Below are positions 1 to 6,608 of a stretch of 64,000 nucleotides of DNA, piece by piece. A model generated the notes under the pieces. That model did not search any database and was not told where the DNA came from. It was given only the letters and a program-made list of their open reading frames with translations. Position 1 is the first letter of the stretch. Each line of letters opens with the position of its first letter. Source of the stretch: a candidate division KSB1 bacterium (GTDB taxonomy: Bacteria > Zhuqueibacterota > Zhuqueibacteria > Residuimicrobiales > Krinioviventaceae); assembly GCA_034521575.1 (NCBI GenBank), contig JAXHMJ010000001.1, forward strand, positions 124,001 through 188,000. Direction: 5' to 3'. The position numbers and the translations under genes were made by a program.

Positions 1-896
1 ATCAACGGTGAGCTGAGCACGCCGCCGTCGCTTCCCCGGAAAAAACCGTTTTCAGGAATGATCCCGATCAGAATGATGACGACCAGAACAATCAGCGTGA
101 GCAGGGCAATCAGCAGTCCCTTTTTTTCCGTTTTTGACAGGGTGTCCAGGGATTCTTTTTGGTCCTTGTCTGGTTCATACTTGCCCAGTCTGGGTTCCAC
201 AAGCTTTTCAGAAACGAGCGTGCCGGCGATAGCGATCACAAAGGTGGACGCGACCATAAAAAAATAATTGGCGGTGGGATTGACCGTATAGGCGGGATCC
301 AGGATTCTGGCGGCTTCCTGGGACAAGCCGGCCAGCAGCGGATCAACCGTGCCCAACACCAGATTGGCGCTGAATCCGCCCGACACCCCGGCAAAGGCGG
401 CGGCCATTCCCGCCACAGGATGCCGGCCCACTGCCAGAAAAATCACCCCGGCAAGCGGTATCAGCAACACATAGCCGACGGAAGAAGCGACATTCGACAG
501 GATACCGGCTAAAACAATCACGAACGTCAATAACAGTCTGGGAGAATTCAGCACCAGCAGCCGAATGACCGCATTGATCAGTCCGCTTTGTTCGGCAATC
601 CCGATCCCCAGCATGGCGACCAGTACAATTCCCAGCGGCGCAAAGCCCGTAAAGTTGTCCACCATGTTCAGCAGAATGCGGTGCATGCCGTCAATGGACA
701 GGAGGTTGACCGGTTCGATAATGTCTTTGGTGCCCGGATGAACCACCTGCCATCCCCATTCATGGCCCACAGCCGACAGGATCAGTGTGGCCAGTGCAAA
801 ACATGCAAACAATGTGGCCGGATGCGGCAGGGCATTGCCTGCCCGTTCCGTCCAGTTTAATAGTCGTTGAAAAACGCTTGTTTTGGGTTTAACCAT
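1..896 (-). CDS. AbgT-family transporter, C-terminus beyond left edge
   Basis: The minus strand is open from an ATG at 896 to the window edge, giving 298 residues. The N-terminus (MVKPKTSVFQRLLNWTERAG, then NALPHPATLF) and a later stretch near residue 225 (ANYFFMVAS, then EKLVEPRLGKYEP) are hallmarks of the AbgT family, inner-membrane carriers of p-aminobenzoyl-glutamate or, in MtrF-like members, of sulfonamide-type drugs. Several hydrophobic helices alternate with short loops as expected. A purine-rich AAAGG lies just before the start. The family is usually about 500 residues, so roughly 40% is missing off the left edge. The substrate cannot be told from sequence; family assignment is firm. 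Confidence 0.88.
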   Translation of the reverse strand, partial: MVKPKTSVFQRLLNWTERAGNALPHPATLFACFALATLILSAVGHEWGWQVVHPGTKDIIEPVNLLSIDGMHRILLNMVDNFTGFAPLGIVLVAMLGIGIAEQSGLINAVIRLLVLNSPRLLLTFVIVLAGILSNVASSVGYVLLIPLAGVIFLAVGRHPVAGMAAAFAGVSGGFSANLVLGTVDPLLAGLSQEAARILDPAYTVNPTANYFFMVASTFVIAIAGTLVSEKLVEPRLGKYEPDKDQKESLDTLSKTEKKGLLIALLTLIVLVVIILIGIIPENGFFRGSDGGVLSSPL

Positions 897-1216
897 ATCC
901 TTTTCAATCTTTTCGTGATGATTCTGATTATGGGTAAAATACGGCAACAAGCAGAAAAAGGCAAGGGCAAAGTCATTTCCCGGGAACTGATAAACCACAG
1001 AGGACTGCACCGGCGAATTGTTATGGCGCAGTTTTGCGAATCGACGATGGAATGTTTTGGATCGCCCGGAACCTTGATTCCGGAGGGGTGCGGGGAAAAG
1101 ACATCCGTTGCCAGAGTGCCGGTTAAAGACTTTTGCAGCTCAGTTTTGAATCATGGTTTTCATGCGCTGTCTACCGGGATGGAACAGGAGAAAAGAGGGG
1201 GATGGGGCGTCTTTTA
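897..1216. other. Intergenic stretch, no supported gene
   Basis: Between the AbgT start and the toxin remnant there is no convincing gene. A plus-strand open frame (867-1223) has no recognisable domain, no ribosome site and an unusual composition, so it is not called. The stretch holds one copy of a 23-bp repeat (1060-1082) whose second copy lies beyond the antitoxin at 1696-1718. Confidence 0.5.
1060..1082 (+). repeat. 23-bp direct repeat, copy 1
   Basis: An exact 23-base match to 1696-1718 in the same orientation. The unit contains a small palindrome, CGGAA-ccttga-TTCCG. The two copies bracket the toxin/antitoxin module. Sequence just after both copies is also loosely alike (a GGGTGC core), which suggests a short dispersed REP-like repeat rather than chance. 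Confidence 0.6.
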
Positions 1217-1382
1217 TTATTGATCTCCGGGTATGATTAGCGGTATAATATTCCGCTTGTTTTGTCTATAGATTTTGAAATCGCTGTCTATTGTAAAAAT
1301 GATGCTATCATGGCACTTGTCATGTTTATTGAGATATGCGACCAACGGGCCGAGTGTCCACAATGACTCTTTTATTTTTCAT
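1217..1382 (-). pseudogene. PIN-domain (VapC-like) toxin remnant
   Basis: Directly after the antitoxin, with an ATGA overlap at 1379-1382, the minus strand encodes MKNKRVIVDT, then after one extra base GPLVAYLNKHDKCHD, then TIDSDFKIYRQNKR and IIPLIIPGDQ with a stop at 1217-1219. The first two pieces match the N-terminus of PIN ribonucleases (the catalytic Asp of VDTGPLVAYL), the last piece matches their C-terminus (acidic TxDSDF followed by IPLI). The central 70-90 residues of a normal ~130-residue PIN domain, with other acidic active-site residues, are gone. A +1 frameshift and an internal deletion therefore make this a dead toxin gene. Confidence 0.8.
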
Positions 1383-1618
1383 TCACCATACCCTTGCAAA
1401 TACTCTTTATTCCCGGACAGGTTTCGAGGCGCCTCTACGCTCCCAGCCAGATCCTTTGTAAAATCTAAAAATGATCCTTCAAACCGGGGATCATCTTTGG
1501 AAAAATATTCCAAAAGCGCAATACGAACAATTTCAGATTTGCTCATTCCTTTGTTTTTAGCATAGGAATTGAGCTGTGCTTTCAATCCGTCCGGTACTTT
1601 GAATGTCAAAGTGTTCAT
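1379..1618 (-). CDS. Ribbon-helix-helix antitoxin (VapB/CopG-like)
   Basis: A 79-residue protein. The first ~45 residues form a ribbon-helix-helix: beta strand NTLTFKVPDGL, helix AQLNSYAKNKG, then MSKSEIVRIALLEYFSK. The C-terminal tail (GSFLDFTKDLAGSVEAPRNL) matches the toxin-binding tail of antitoxins paired with PIN toxins. A GAGGT ribosome site lies 6 nt before the ATG. The stop overlaps the start of the toxin remnant (ATGA), the usual coupling in these operons. Since the partner is broken, the antitoxin may be an orphan, or may neutralise a related toxin elsewhere. It probably binds the inverted repeat just upstream and represses itself. Confidence 0.85.
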   Translation of the reverse strand: MNTLTFKVPDGLKAQLNSYAKNKGMSKSEIVRIALLEYFSKDDPRFEGSFLDFTKDLAGSVEAPRNLSGNKEYLQGYGE

Positions 1619-1634
1619 GTTTTTACCTCATCAG

Positions 1635-1663
1635 ATATTACTTTTATGACAATAAGGTAATAT
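1635..1663. promoter_or_regulatory. Candidate antitoxin operator (inverted repeat)
   Basis: ATATTAC (1635-1641) and GTAATAT (1657-1663) form a perfect 7-bp inverted repeat with a 15-bp spacer, 17 bp upstream of the antitoxin start. Ribbon-helix-helix antitoxins commonly bind such sites to autoregulate. Binding is inferred from position only. Confidence 0.45.
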
Positions 1664-1695
1664 ATTTTCTGTAAAAGTCAATTGTTTTTAAAACA

Positions 1696-1718
1696 GATCG
1701 CCCGGAACCTTGATTCCG
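1696..1718 (+). repeat. 23-bp direct repeat, copy 2
   Basis: Second exact copy of the unit at 1060-1082, placed on the far side of the antitoxin gene and its operator. The following ~60 bases contain further short GC-rich motifs typical of dispersed repeats. From here to about 1850 I see no gene. Confidence 0.6.
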
Positions 1719-1856
1719 TGTGGGTGCTGTAAAGCTACGGGATGTATATGCTGTCGGTGCGACGAATATGCAGAATCGATTTTAATGTATTTATTTTTGC
1801 ATTTCACACAATTGAGAATAATCAATTCAAAAAAACAGAAAAAATTCAATTTTTTA

Positions 1857-1885
1857 TTGACAATACCGTTTCTTTTATCTACTTT
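1857..1885 (+). promoter_or_regulatory. Sigma-70-like promoter of cassette copy 1
   Basis: TTGACA (1857-1862), a 17-bp spacer and TACTTT (1880-1885). The same arrangement, TTGACA-N17-TAATTT, stands at the same place in copy 2 (5681-5709) although the spacer sequence has changed; conservation of the boxes but not the spacer supports promoter function. Transcription would start near 1892. Confidence 0.65.
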
Positions 1886-1891
1886 TCTATT

Positions 1892-2292
1892 AGGGAGTTA
1901 AGAGAGGGAGATTCCAACTATTATAGGGATTTGATAATCTTGCCAAAAAAAAAGACATGTTCATTTGAAAAACTGTATCTTTTTGATATGGCGGTCACTC
2001 ATGCGCCGACAGTTTGAATCCATAAAGGTGAGTTGATTCCGGTCCTGTCAAGGCCGGCAGCCGGGGTTGATCCGGGATGTGGGCGGATTAAAGCGTCTAA
2101 AAAAATGATTTCACAATCTGAGCGGGTTTTTCTTTCCCCCGGGGTAAACGTCATAGAATAAAAAGCGGGGATACCGGCTGTGAAATTTCTGATCCAAAAA
2201 CAAACATCATCAATAAACAGGGAGGACCATATGAAAACATGATTCTTTAACCCGTCTCAAACAAAATAACCCGTTTTAGAAAGGAGACCCTT
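1892..2292 (+). promoter_or_regulatory. Long conserved 5' leader, copy 1
   Basis: About 400 nt separate the promoter from gene A1, with no coding frame: a 4-base length difference from copy 2 in the C/G-rich part (near 2135) shows it is not read as protein. From 1970 on it is almost identical to the copy 2 leader (5800-6121). It can fold: GATTTCACA (2107-2115) pairs with TGTGAAATT (2179-2187), and CCGG-rich hairpins lie at 2040-2080. Near its end a strong ribosome site (GGGAGGA) precedes a conserved 3-codon frame ATG AAA ACA TGA (2231-2242), then AAAGGAG serves gene A1. It may be a cis-regulatory RNA; I do not recognise a known riboswitch class. Confidence 0.5.
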
Positions 2293-2760
2293 ATGTTGAA
2301 CCGCGGCATACTTTTATTTTGCGCCTGTGTTCTGTTCATCGGCGCCGGCCGCACACAAAGCATTTCGGAACAGCTCAAACAGGCGGACTGTCAGTTTGAA
2401 ATTTATTATGAAGACCAGAAACTCGATGTGATTAAACAAATGATCACAAAACGTGCTGTGCATTATCAAGATACGGAAGGGGGTTATGCCTATGAAACCT
2501 ATTTTTTAGAGTGGGTGTATGAAAATGGACATGAAATAAAAGATGATTCTCAAACTCAAGCGCATTTTTATACATCACAAAATCAGAAAATTCATAGTAT
2601 TCGTATTGGGTGGTCTGATTATTTGTCACATGAATACCTGCGCAAAAAAAATCAGTCTCCCAAAAATAATAATTTTAAACGCTATTATTATAGCATCAGT
2701 CTTGAAAAAGTACCTGTCTTTGTTTTAGATGATACATTTAAAATCGTCATCAGTAAATAA
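2293..2760 (+). CDS. Small secreted protein A1, unknown function
   Basis: 155 residues starting with a signal peptide (MLNRGILLFCACVLFIGAGR, cleavage likely after GRTQS). No known family recognised. It is a paralogue of A2 at 6122: residues 1-53 are nearly identical, the middle (about 54-125) cannot be aligned, and the end is again similar (YYSISLEKVPVFVLDDTFKI against YFSISLIDVPVFILDNTYKI). An AAAGGAGACCCTT ribosome site precedes the ATG. Gene B1 follows after 24 nt, so A and B are likely co-transcribed. It would act in the periplasm or outside the cell. The role, perhaps as partner of the large B protein, is inference only. Confidence 0.75.
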   Translation: MLNRGILLFCACVLFIGAGRTQSISEQLKQADCQFEIYYEDQKLDVIKQMITKRAVHYQDTEGGYAYETYFLEWVYENGHEIKDDSQTQAHFYTSQNQKIHSIRIGWSDYLSHEYLRKKNQSPKNNNFKRYYYSISLEKVPVFVLDDTFKIVISK

Positions 2761-2784
2761 TAATCTCAAACAAGGGGAAACAAC

Positions 2785-3078
2785 ATGTTATCAAAAAATC
2801 AGGTTTACGTGTTTTGCATTCTTTTTCTTTTTACTTCTATCGGATTCTCCAGCCCGGGTTCTCCCAATCAACTTACGATGTCTCCGAATGATCCCATGCG
2901 AGACCCGGATTGGGATCATTCCGATAACAGTATGACGGTGGATATTTATTGTGATGATGGCGCTCAACCTGATATTGAATTGCCCCGGAATAAGGGAGGT
3001 ACATTTAAAAGTGAGAAAATCGCGCATTTTAAAACTATAAATTCTTCAAGGACAAAACAATCCAGCTGTTTGCTATAA
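2785..3078 (+). pseudogene. Truncated copy (B1) of the giant secreted protein
   Basis: 97 residues. The first ~45 match the start of the 1195-residue protein B2 at 6609 closely (signal peptide LSKNQxYVFCILFLFTSIGF, then MSPNDPMRDPDWD and DNSMTVD), after which the sequence no longer aligns and stops at 3076-3078. The stop lies 16 bp before the IS1380 element, so that insertion did not itself cut the frame; an older deletion or rearrangement did. It may still be translated and exported as a short peptide, but it lacks the beta-helix and sorting domain of B2. Confidence 0.7.
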
Positions 3079-3094
3079 TAAACGGTAAGTATAA

Positions 3095-3115
3095 CCTAAA
3101 TTGATCGATTTATAA
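3095..3115 (+). repeat. IS1380 left terminal inverted repeat
   Basis: Matches the reverse complement of 4801-4821 with a perfect first 10 bases (CCTAAATTGA) and further matches after that; it abuts the TATAA duplication at 3090-3094. Confidence 0.85.
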
Positions 3116-3373
3116 GGGCACCAAATAAAACCGGCGCAAAATGTTGCCGGTGCCGTCTTTTTCTATTTGTTTTCATCTGAAATAACTTCTTATTACGCAA
3201 TCAACCTTGCTTTTTGAACTGATTTTGCATTAAAGTCAGAGAATTATCAGTGTAACGGCATACTTCTCCCATTGTTTAGCTCTTTAATACGATTAATTTT
3301 TATTATGTTTTACGTCACAAATGCGGGTTCATACTCCTCAATGAATGACCATAATTTTAAAATCTTCAGGGAA

Positions 3374-4701
3374 TCATAGACTGTCTGTGTTACCCTTCAG
3401 TATAATTTTTCCGCCTGTTGTCACAATTTTGGCTGCAAAATCAATCATGATCCGACGAAAGGTATTGGGGTAAGCGGTAACTGGCACTGCTTCACAGGGG
3501 ATGTCCCTTTTATATGCTTCAAAAAGAAAATGGCTAATGATCATCAAATAGTAAAAAACTCTATTCATACCGAAACGCTTAAATGGTAACTGTTCTCTTC
3601 CAGCAAATTCTTTCTGTGATCGGTGTACTAATTCAGCTCTACCTCGACTGTGGTTTAACTCGATAATCTTTTCGGCCTTGAGATAATTGCCACTACCAGC
3701 ATTGATTAGTTTTTCATCCAGCTCACTGTTTCGGCCTATATTGGTATAGATTACTGAATCCGGTTGTGCAAAATCAAATAAGAGTTGACCATTTTCCTCA
3801 GCTTTCTGCGAGGTAAAAATACAACGGCGAAATGTCTTCCATGATTTGAGGCGATTAGCAAATTCGACAAAAGTCCATGTCTGTCTATAAGAACGAAAAG
3901 CATCATAACTAAGATTGTTAACATATTGTTTAATATCGTTATATATTTTCCCGGCACAAACATAATGAATACCAAGGCGTTGTTCAAAGAACCGAAAGTT
4001 CTGGTCATCCATAAAACCACTGTCTGTTAGCAGAATGATTGGAACATCTTTATAGCGACGTCGAATAGCTTTGACCAGACGCCCCACTGACTTTATAAAG
4101 TCGCTGCCATGATTACAATGAACATCTCCGGCTCGGAACAGCGCATCAACAACATAAGGCCCCCAACTAATTTGCATAGGCTGGAATCCTTTTTTATTTT
4201 TATAGGTCACATTTGAGCCTTCACGCTTTTTAGCGCCGTCATTGTCGAAAACTACGCTGTCACCAAAAGAATAACTTCTTTGGGTTGTTCAATAATAAGT
4301 CGCCAAATAAACATCTCCAACAAAAGAGACCGAAATATCATTTGCCCAACAAAACTGAACTTGCGAAACATCCTTTTGATTTGATGGGATGTTGCCATTT
4401 GTTCCGGGCGATTTTCGAGCACTGCAGCATAGGCTTCATCGTTTTTTCGACGATCAAAAGAACAGATTGACATATCCGTACCATCAATAAACCAAGCAAA
4501 AAGCTGTTTGACAAACTGACGGTATCCCAGTCCTTTAGAAGAGCCTTTTAAAAAGCTAAAAACGTTTTCAAATAGAGAATAGAATCGAATTTGGTCAATA
4601 TATCTAAGAAAAAACAACAGACCACCACGACCGCTAATTTTATCTTTTGTGATCTCAATTTTTGATATTTTAGGTTGCGTTGTATCGGTTTTTTTCTGCA
4701 T
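3374..4701 (-). pseudogene. IS1380-family transposase, frameshifted
   Basis: Two minus-strand frames, 4701-4252 and 4210-3374, together make a full DDE transposase of about 440 residues. The first ends ...IIEQPKEVILLVTA; the second frame resumes as GDSVVFDNDGAKKREGSNV then TYKNKKGFQPMQISWGP, both typical of IS1380 (PF13701) proteins. The break lies in the run ATTCTTTTGGTGAC near 4255 (one T short). IS1380 members use a single frame and there is no known programmed shift, so this is a mutation or sequencing error. The second frame contains the LLTDSGF acidic motif and the conserved C-terminal RFGMNRVFYYL region. Confidence 0.85.
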
Positions 4702-4800
4702 ATTATGGCTACCTTTTGGGTTTTGTTGTTATTCTTTTTATTGGTTACACAACTAAAATAATAACAAACTATTATAAACCCAAAAAGGTTTTTTATTTTT

Positions 4801-4821
4801 TTAAAAACCGCTCAATTTAGG
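4801..4821 (-). repeat. IS1380 right terminal inverted repeat
   Basis: Inverted partner of 3095-3115, immediately followed by TATAA (4822-4826), the second copy of the target duplication. Confidence 0.85.
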
Positions 4822-4847
4822 TATAAATTAAAATTATAGGCATTGTT

Positions 4848-5621
4848 ATGGTTATTTATAATAATAAAATTGAAAAAATCAATGTGATTCTGGTGTCTTT
4901 GTTTATTTGGATGTCATGTGATAATCCGGTTAGCAATGATAAAGTCGATGAGGTAAAATTCCCGGACCCCGTCGTTGAAAAAACCGTGCGGGATGTAATC
5001 GATAAACCAACCGGGATAATTGAAAAAACTGACGTGGAAAACATCAGATCATTGGTTATAGGAGCGCAAGCAGAAAATTTAGAGGGTATTCAGTATTGCA
5101 GTGGATTGGTTGATCTGACAGCCAGAAATTGTAAAGTAAGCGATTTAACTCCGATTGAAAATTTAGTAAAGCTCAAATACCTGGATCTGGAATATAATCT
5201 GATTAAAAATATAAAACCATTACAAAATTTAGTACACTTGAAAAAGTTGTTTTTATCATATAATAGAATTATTGATATTTCATCCATTATAAATTTGGAT
5301 ACGCTTGAAATAGTGACACTATCTTGTAATCAAATTGATAGTCTGCCAAATTTAAAAAATATGCGGCATTTGAGAAATGTGTTCTTTGATTTCAATAATA
5401 TATCTACCATGGAACCGTTTTTGGAATTATCGAGCATTGAAAATATAGCCATATCCCATAATAGAATTATCGATTTAACAATACTTTATAACGCAAGCTG
5501 GTTAACGGCGCAAAGGAATATTTATATTCATCTCAAGTCCAATCCTTTGGATGAAAACAGTATTAATAACATTATTCCGGATTTAAAAGATAGATATGAT
5601 GTGCGTATTTATTATCAGTAA
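4848..5621 (+). CDS. Leucine-rich-repeat lipoprotein
   Basis: 257 residues. The N-terminus has a basic stretch, a hydrophobic core (INVILVSLFI) and a lipobox WMSC with Cys24, so it is probably lipid-anchored. From about residue 60 to 220 there are six or seven 22-residue internalin-type leucine-rich repeats (pattern LxxLxxLxLxxNxIxxIxPLxNL, for example LKYLDLEYNLIKNI and LKKLFLSYNRIIDI). Such repeats bind proteins or peptides. The gene starts 27 bp after the insertion sequence; before that insertion it would have followed gene B1 closely, perhaps in the same transcript. The region is markedly A+T rich compared with flanking housekeeping genes, which fits acquired DNA. Confidence 0.8.
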   Translation: MVIYNNKIEKINVILVSLFIWMSCDNPVSNDKVDEVKFPDPVVEKTVRDVIDKPTGIIEKTDVENIRSLVIGAQAENLEGIQYCSGLVDLTARNCKVSDLTPIENLVKLKYLDLEYNLIKNIKPLQNLVHLKKLFLSYNRIIDISSIINLDTLEIVTLSCNQIDSLPNLKNMRHLRNVFFDFNNISTMEPFLELSSIENIAISHNRIIDLTILYNASWLTAQRNIYIHLKSNPLDENSINNIIPDLKDRYDVRIYYQ

Positions 5622-5680
5622 TGGTTGCTTAAATCATAGGATTTTATATCAATGATTAATAAAAAAAAATTAATTTTTTA

Positions 5681-5709
5681 TTGACAATAAAGTTTTTTTT
5701 ATTTAATTT
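5681..5709 (+). promoter_or_regulatory. Sigma-70-like promoter of cassette copy 2
   Basis: TTGACA (5681-5686), 17-bp spacer, TAATTT (5704-5709), at the same position relative to the leader as in copy 1. Confidence 0.65.
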
Positions 5710-5715
5710 TCTCCA

Positions 5716-6121
5716 AGGGAGTTAAGAGAGGGAAATTCTAACTATTATGGGGGTTTTATAATCTTTTTTTGTTACCAAAAAGAAAATACTTGTTCATTTG
5801 AAAAACTGTATCTTTTTGATATGGCGGTCACTCATGCGCCGACAGTTTGAATCCATAAAGGTGAGTTGATTCCGGTCCTGTCAAGGCCGGCAGCCGGGGT
5901 TGATCCGGGATGTGGGCGGATTAAAGCGTCTAAAAAAATGATTTCACAATCTGAGCGGGTTTTTTCCCCGGGGTAAACGTCATAGAATAAAAAGCGGGGA
6001 TACCGGTTGTGAAATTTCTGATCCAAAAACAAACATCATCAATAAACAGGGAGGACCATATGAAAACATGATTCTTTAACCCATCTCAAACAAAATAACC
6101 CGTTTTAGAAAGGAGACCCTT
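5716..6121 (+). promoter_or_regulatory. Long conserved 5' leader, copy 2
   Basis: Counterpart of 1892-2292. After a more variable start (5716-5790) about 320 nt agree with copy 1 except for a handful of substitutions and a 4-base gap. The pairing GATTTCACA (5940-5948) with TGTGAAATT (6008-6016) and the mini-frame ATG AAA ACA TGA (6060-6071) behind GGGAGGA are both kept. This is stronger conservation than in the neighbouring coding sequence, pointing to a functional RNA, to recent duplication, or to gene conversion. No gene is seen between 5622 and 6121. Confidence 0.5.
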
Positions 6122-6580
6122 ATGTTGAACCGCAGCATACTTTTATTTTGCGCCTGTATCCTGTTCACCGGCGCCGGCCGCACGCAAAGCATTTCTGAAC
6201 AGCTCAAACAGGCGGACTGTCAGTTCGAAATTTATTATGGAGACCAGAAACTCGATGTGATTAAGCAAATGATCACAAAACGTGGTATAATAAAAGGGCA
6301 TGCTGAAGGCGATTATGCTTATAATTCGTATTTCCTCGAGTTTTTATACCAAAGTGATTTAATAATTAAAAAAAAGGAAAAAGGAAAAGCATGGATGTTA
6401 TTAAAAGTAAAATTTATTTCAGAGGCTGATGTTATTTTAAAAGAAACAGTTTTAGACGACGAGGAAATGAAAGATAGTATAATAGAAGGGGAGAGGCAAA
6501 AGTATTTTTCTATCAGCCTTATAGATGTGCCCGTTTTTATCCTAGATAATACTTACAAAATCAACATTATAAAACAATAA
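6122..6580 (+). CDS. Small secreted protein A2, unknown function
   Basis: 152 residues, paralogue of A1 (2293-2760). Signal peptide MLNRSILLFCACILFTGAGR; the shared N-terminal segment runs to about residue 53 (EQLKQADCQFEIYYGDQKLD), then a lysine-rich variable middle, then the shared ending FSISLIDVPVFILDNTYKI. The pattern of two conserved ends around a divergent core is the main thing visible. Gene B2 follows after 28 nt. No enzyme motif is seen and I do not recognise the family. Confidence 0.75.
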   Translation: MLNRSILLFCACILFTGAGRTQSISEQLKQADCQFEIYYGDQKLDVIKQMITKRGIIKGHAEGDYAYNSYFLEFLYQSDLIIKKKEKGKAWMLLKVKFISEADVILKETVLDDEEMKDSIIEGERQKYFSISLIDVPVFILDNTYKINIIKQ

Positions 6581-6608
6581 AGCTAAACAAGATTTAAGGG
6601 GAAATAAA

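Larger units (their letters stand above)
3095..4821. mobile_element. IS1380-family insertion sequence, 1727 bp
   Basis: The ends are imperfect inverted repeats: left end at 3095 starts CCTAAATTGATCGATTTATA, right end read inward from 4821 starts CCTAAATTGAGCGGTTTTTA. Both sides are flanked by the pentamer TATAA (3090-3094 and 4822-4826), a target-site duplication, which fixes the boundaries. The element carries one transposase on the minus strand and about 280 bp of non-coding left end. Within that end a hairpin ACCGGC/GCCGGT (3130-3151) is followed by a T-rich run, possibly insulating the transposase from outside transcription. Clear ends and duplication imply fairly recent insertion, between gene B1 and the leucine-rich-repeat gene. 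Confidence 0.9.

Noticed and set aside
867-1223. Plus-strand frame of 118 codons over the AbgT upstream region
   Set aside because: No ribosome site, no recognisable domain, and it runs over a repeat; the antisense AbgT start and toxin remnant explain its borders.
1742-2017. Plus-strand frames of 63-91 codons in the copy 1 upstream region
   Set aside because: They cross the promoter and leader, are not kept in copy 2, and lack ribosome sites.
4250-4265. Programmed frameshift in the IS transposase
   Set aside because: IS1380 transposases use a single frame, and I see no slippery heptamer with a stimulating structure; a lost T is simpler.
5832-6032. Minus-strand 66-codon frame in the copy 2 leader
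   Set aside because: The 4-base length difference between leader copies breaks the frame in copy 1, so it is not conserved as coding.
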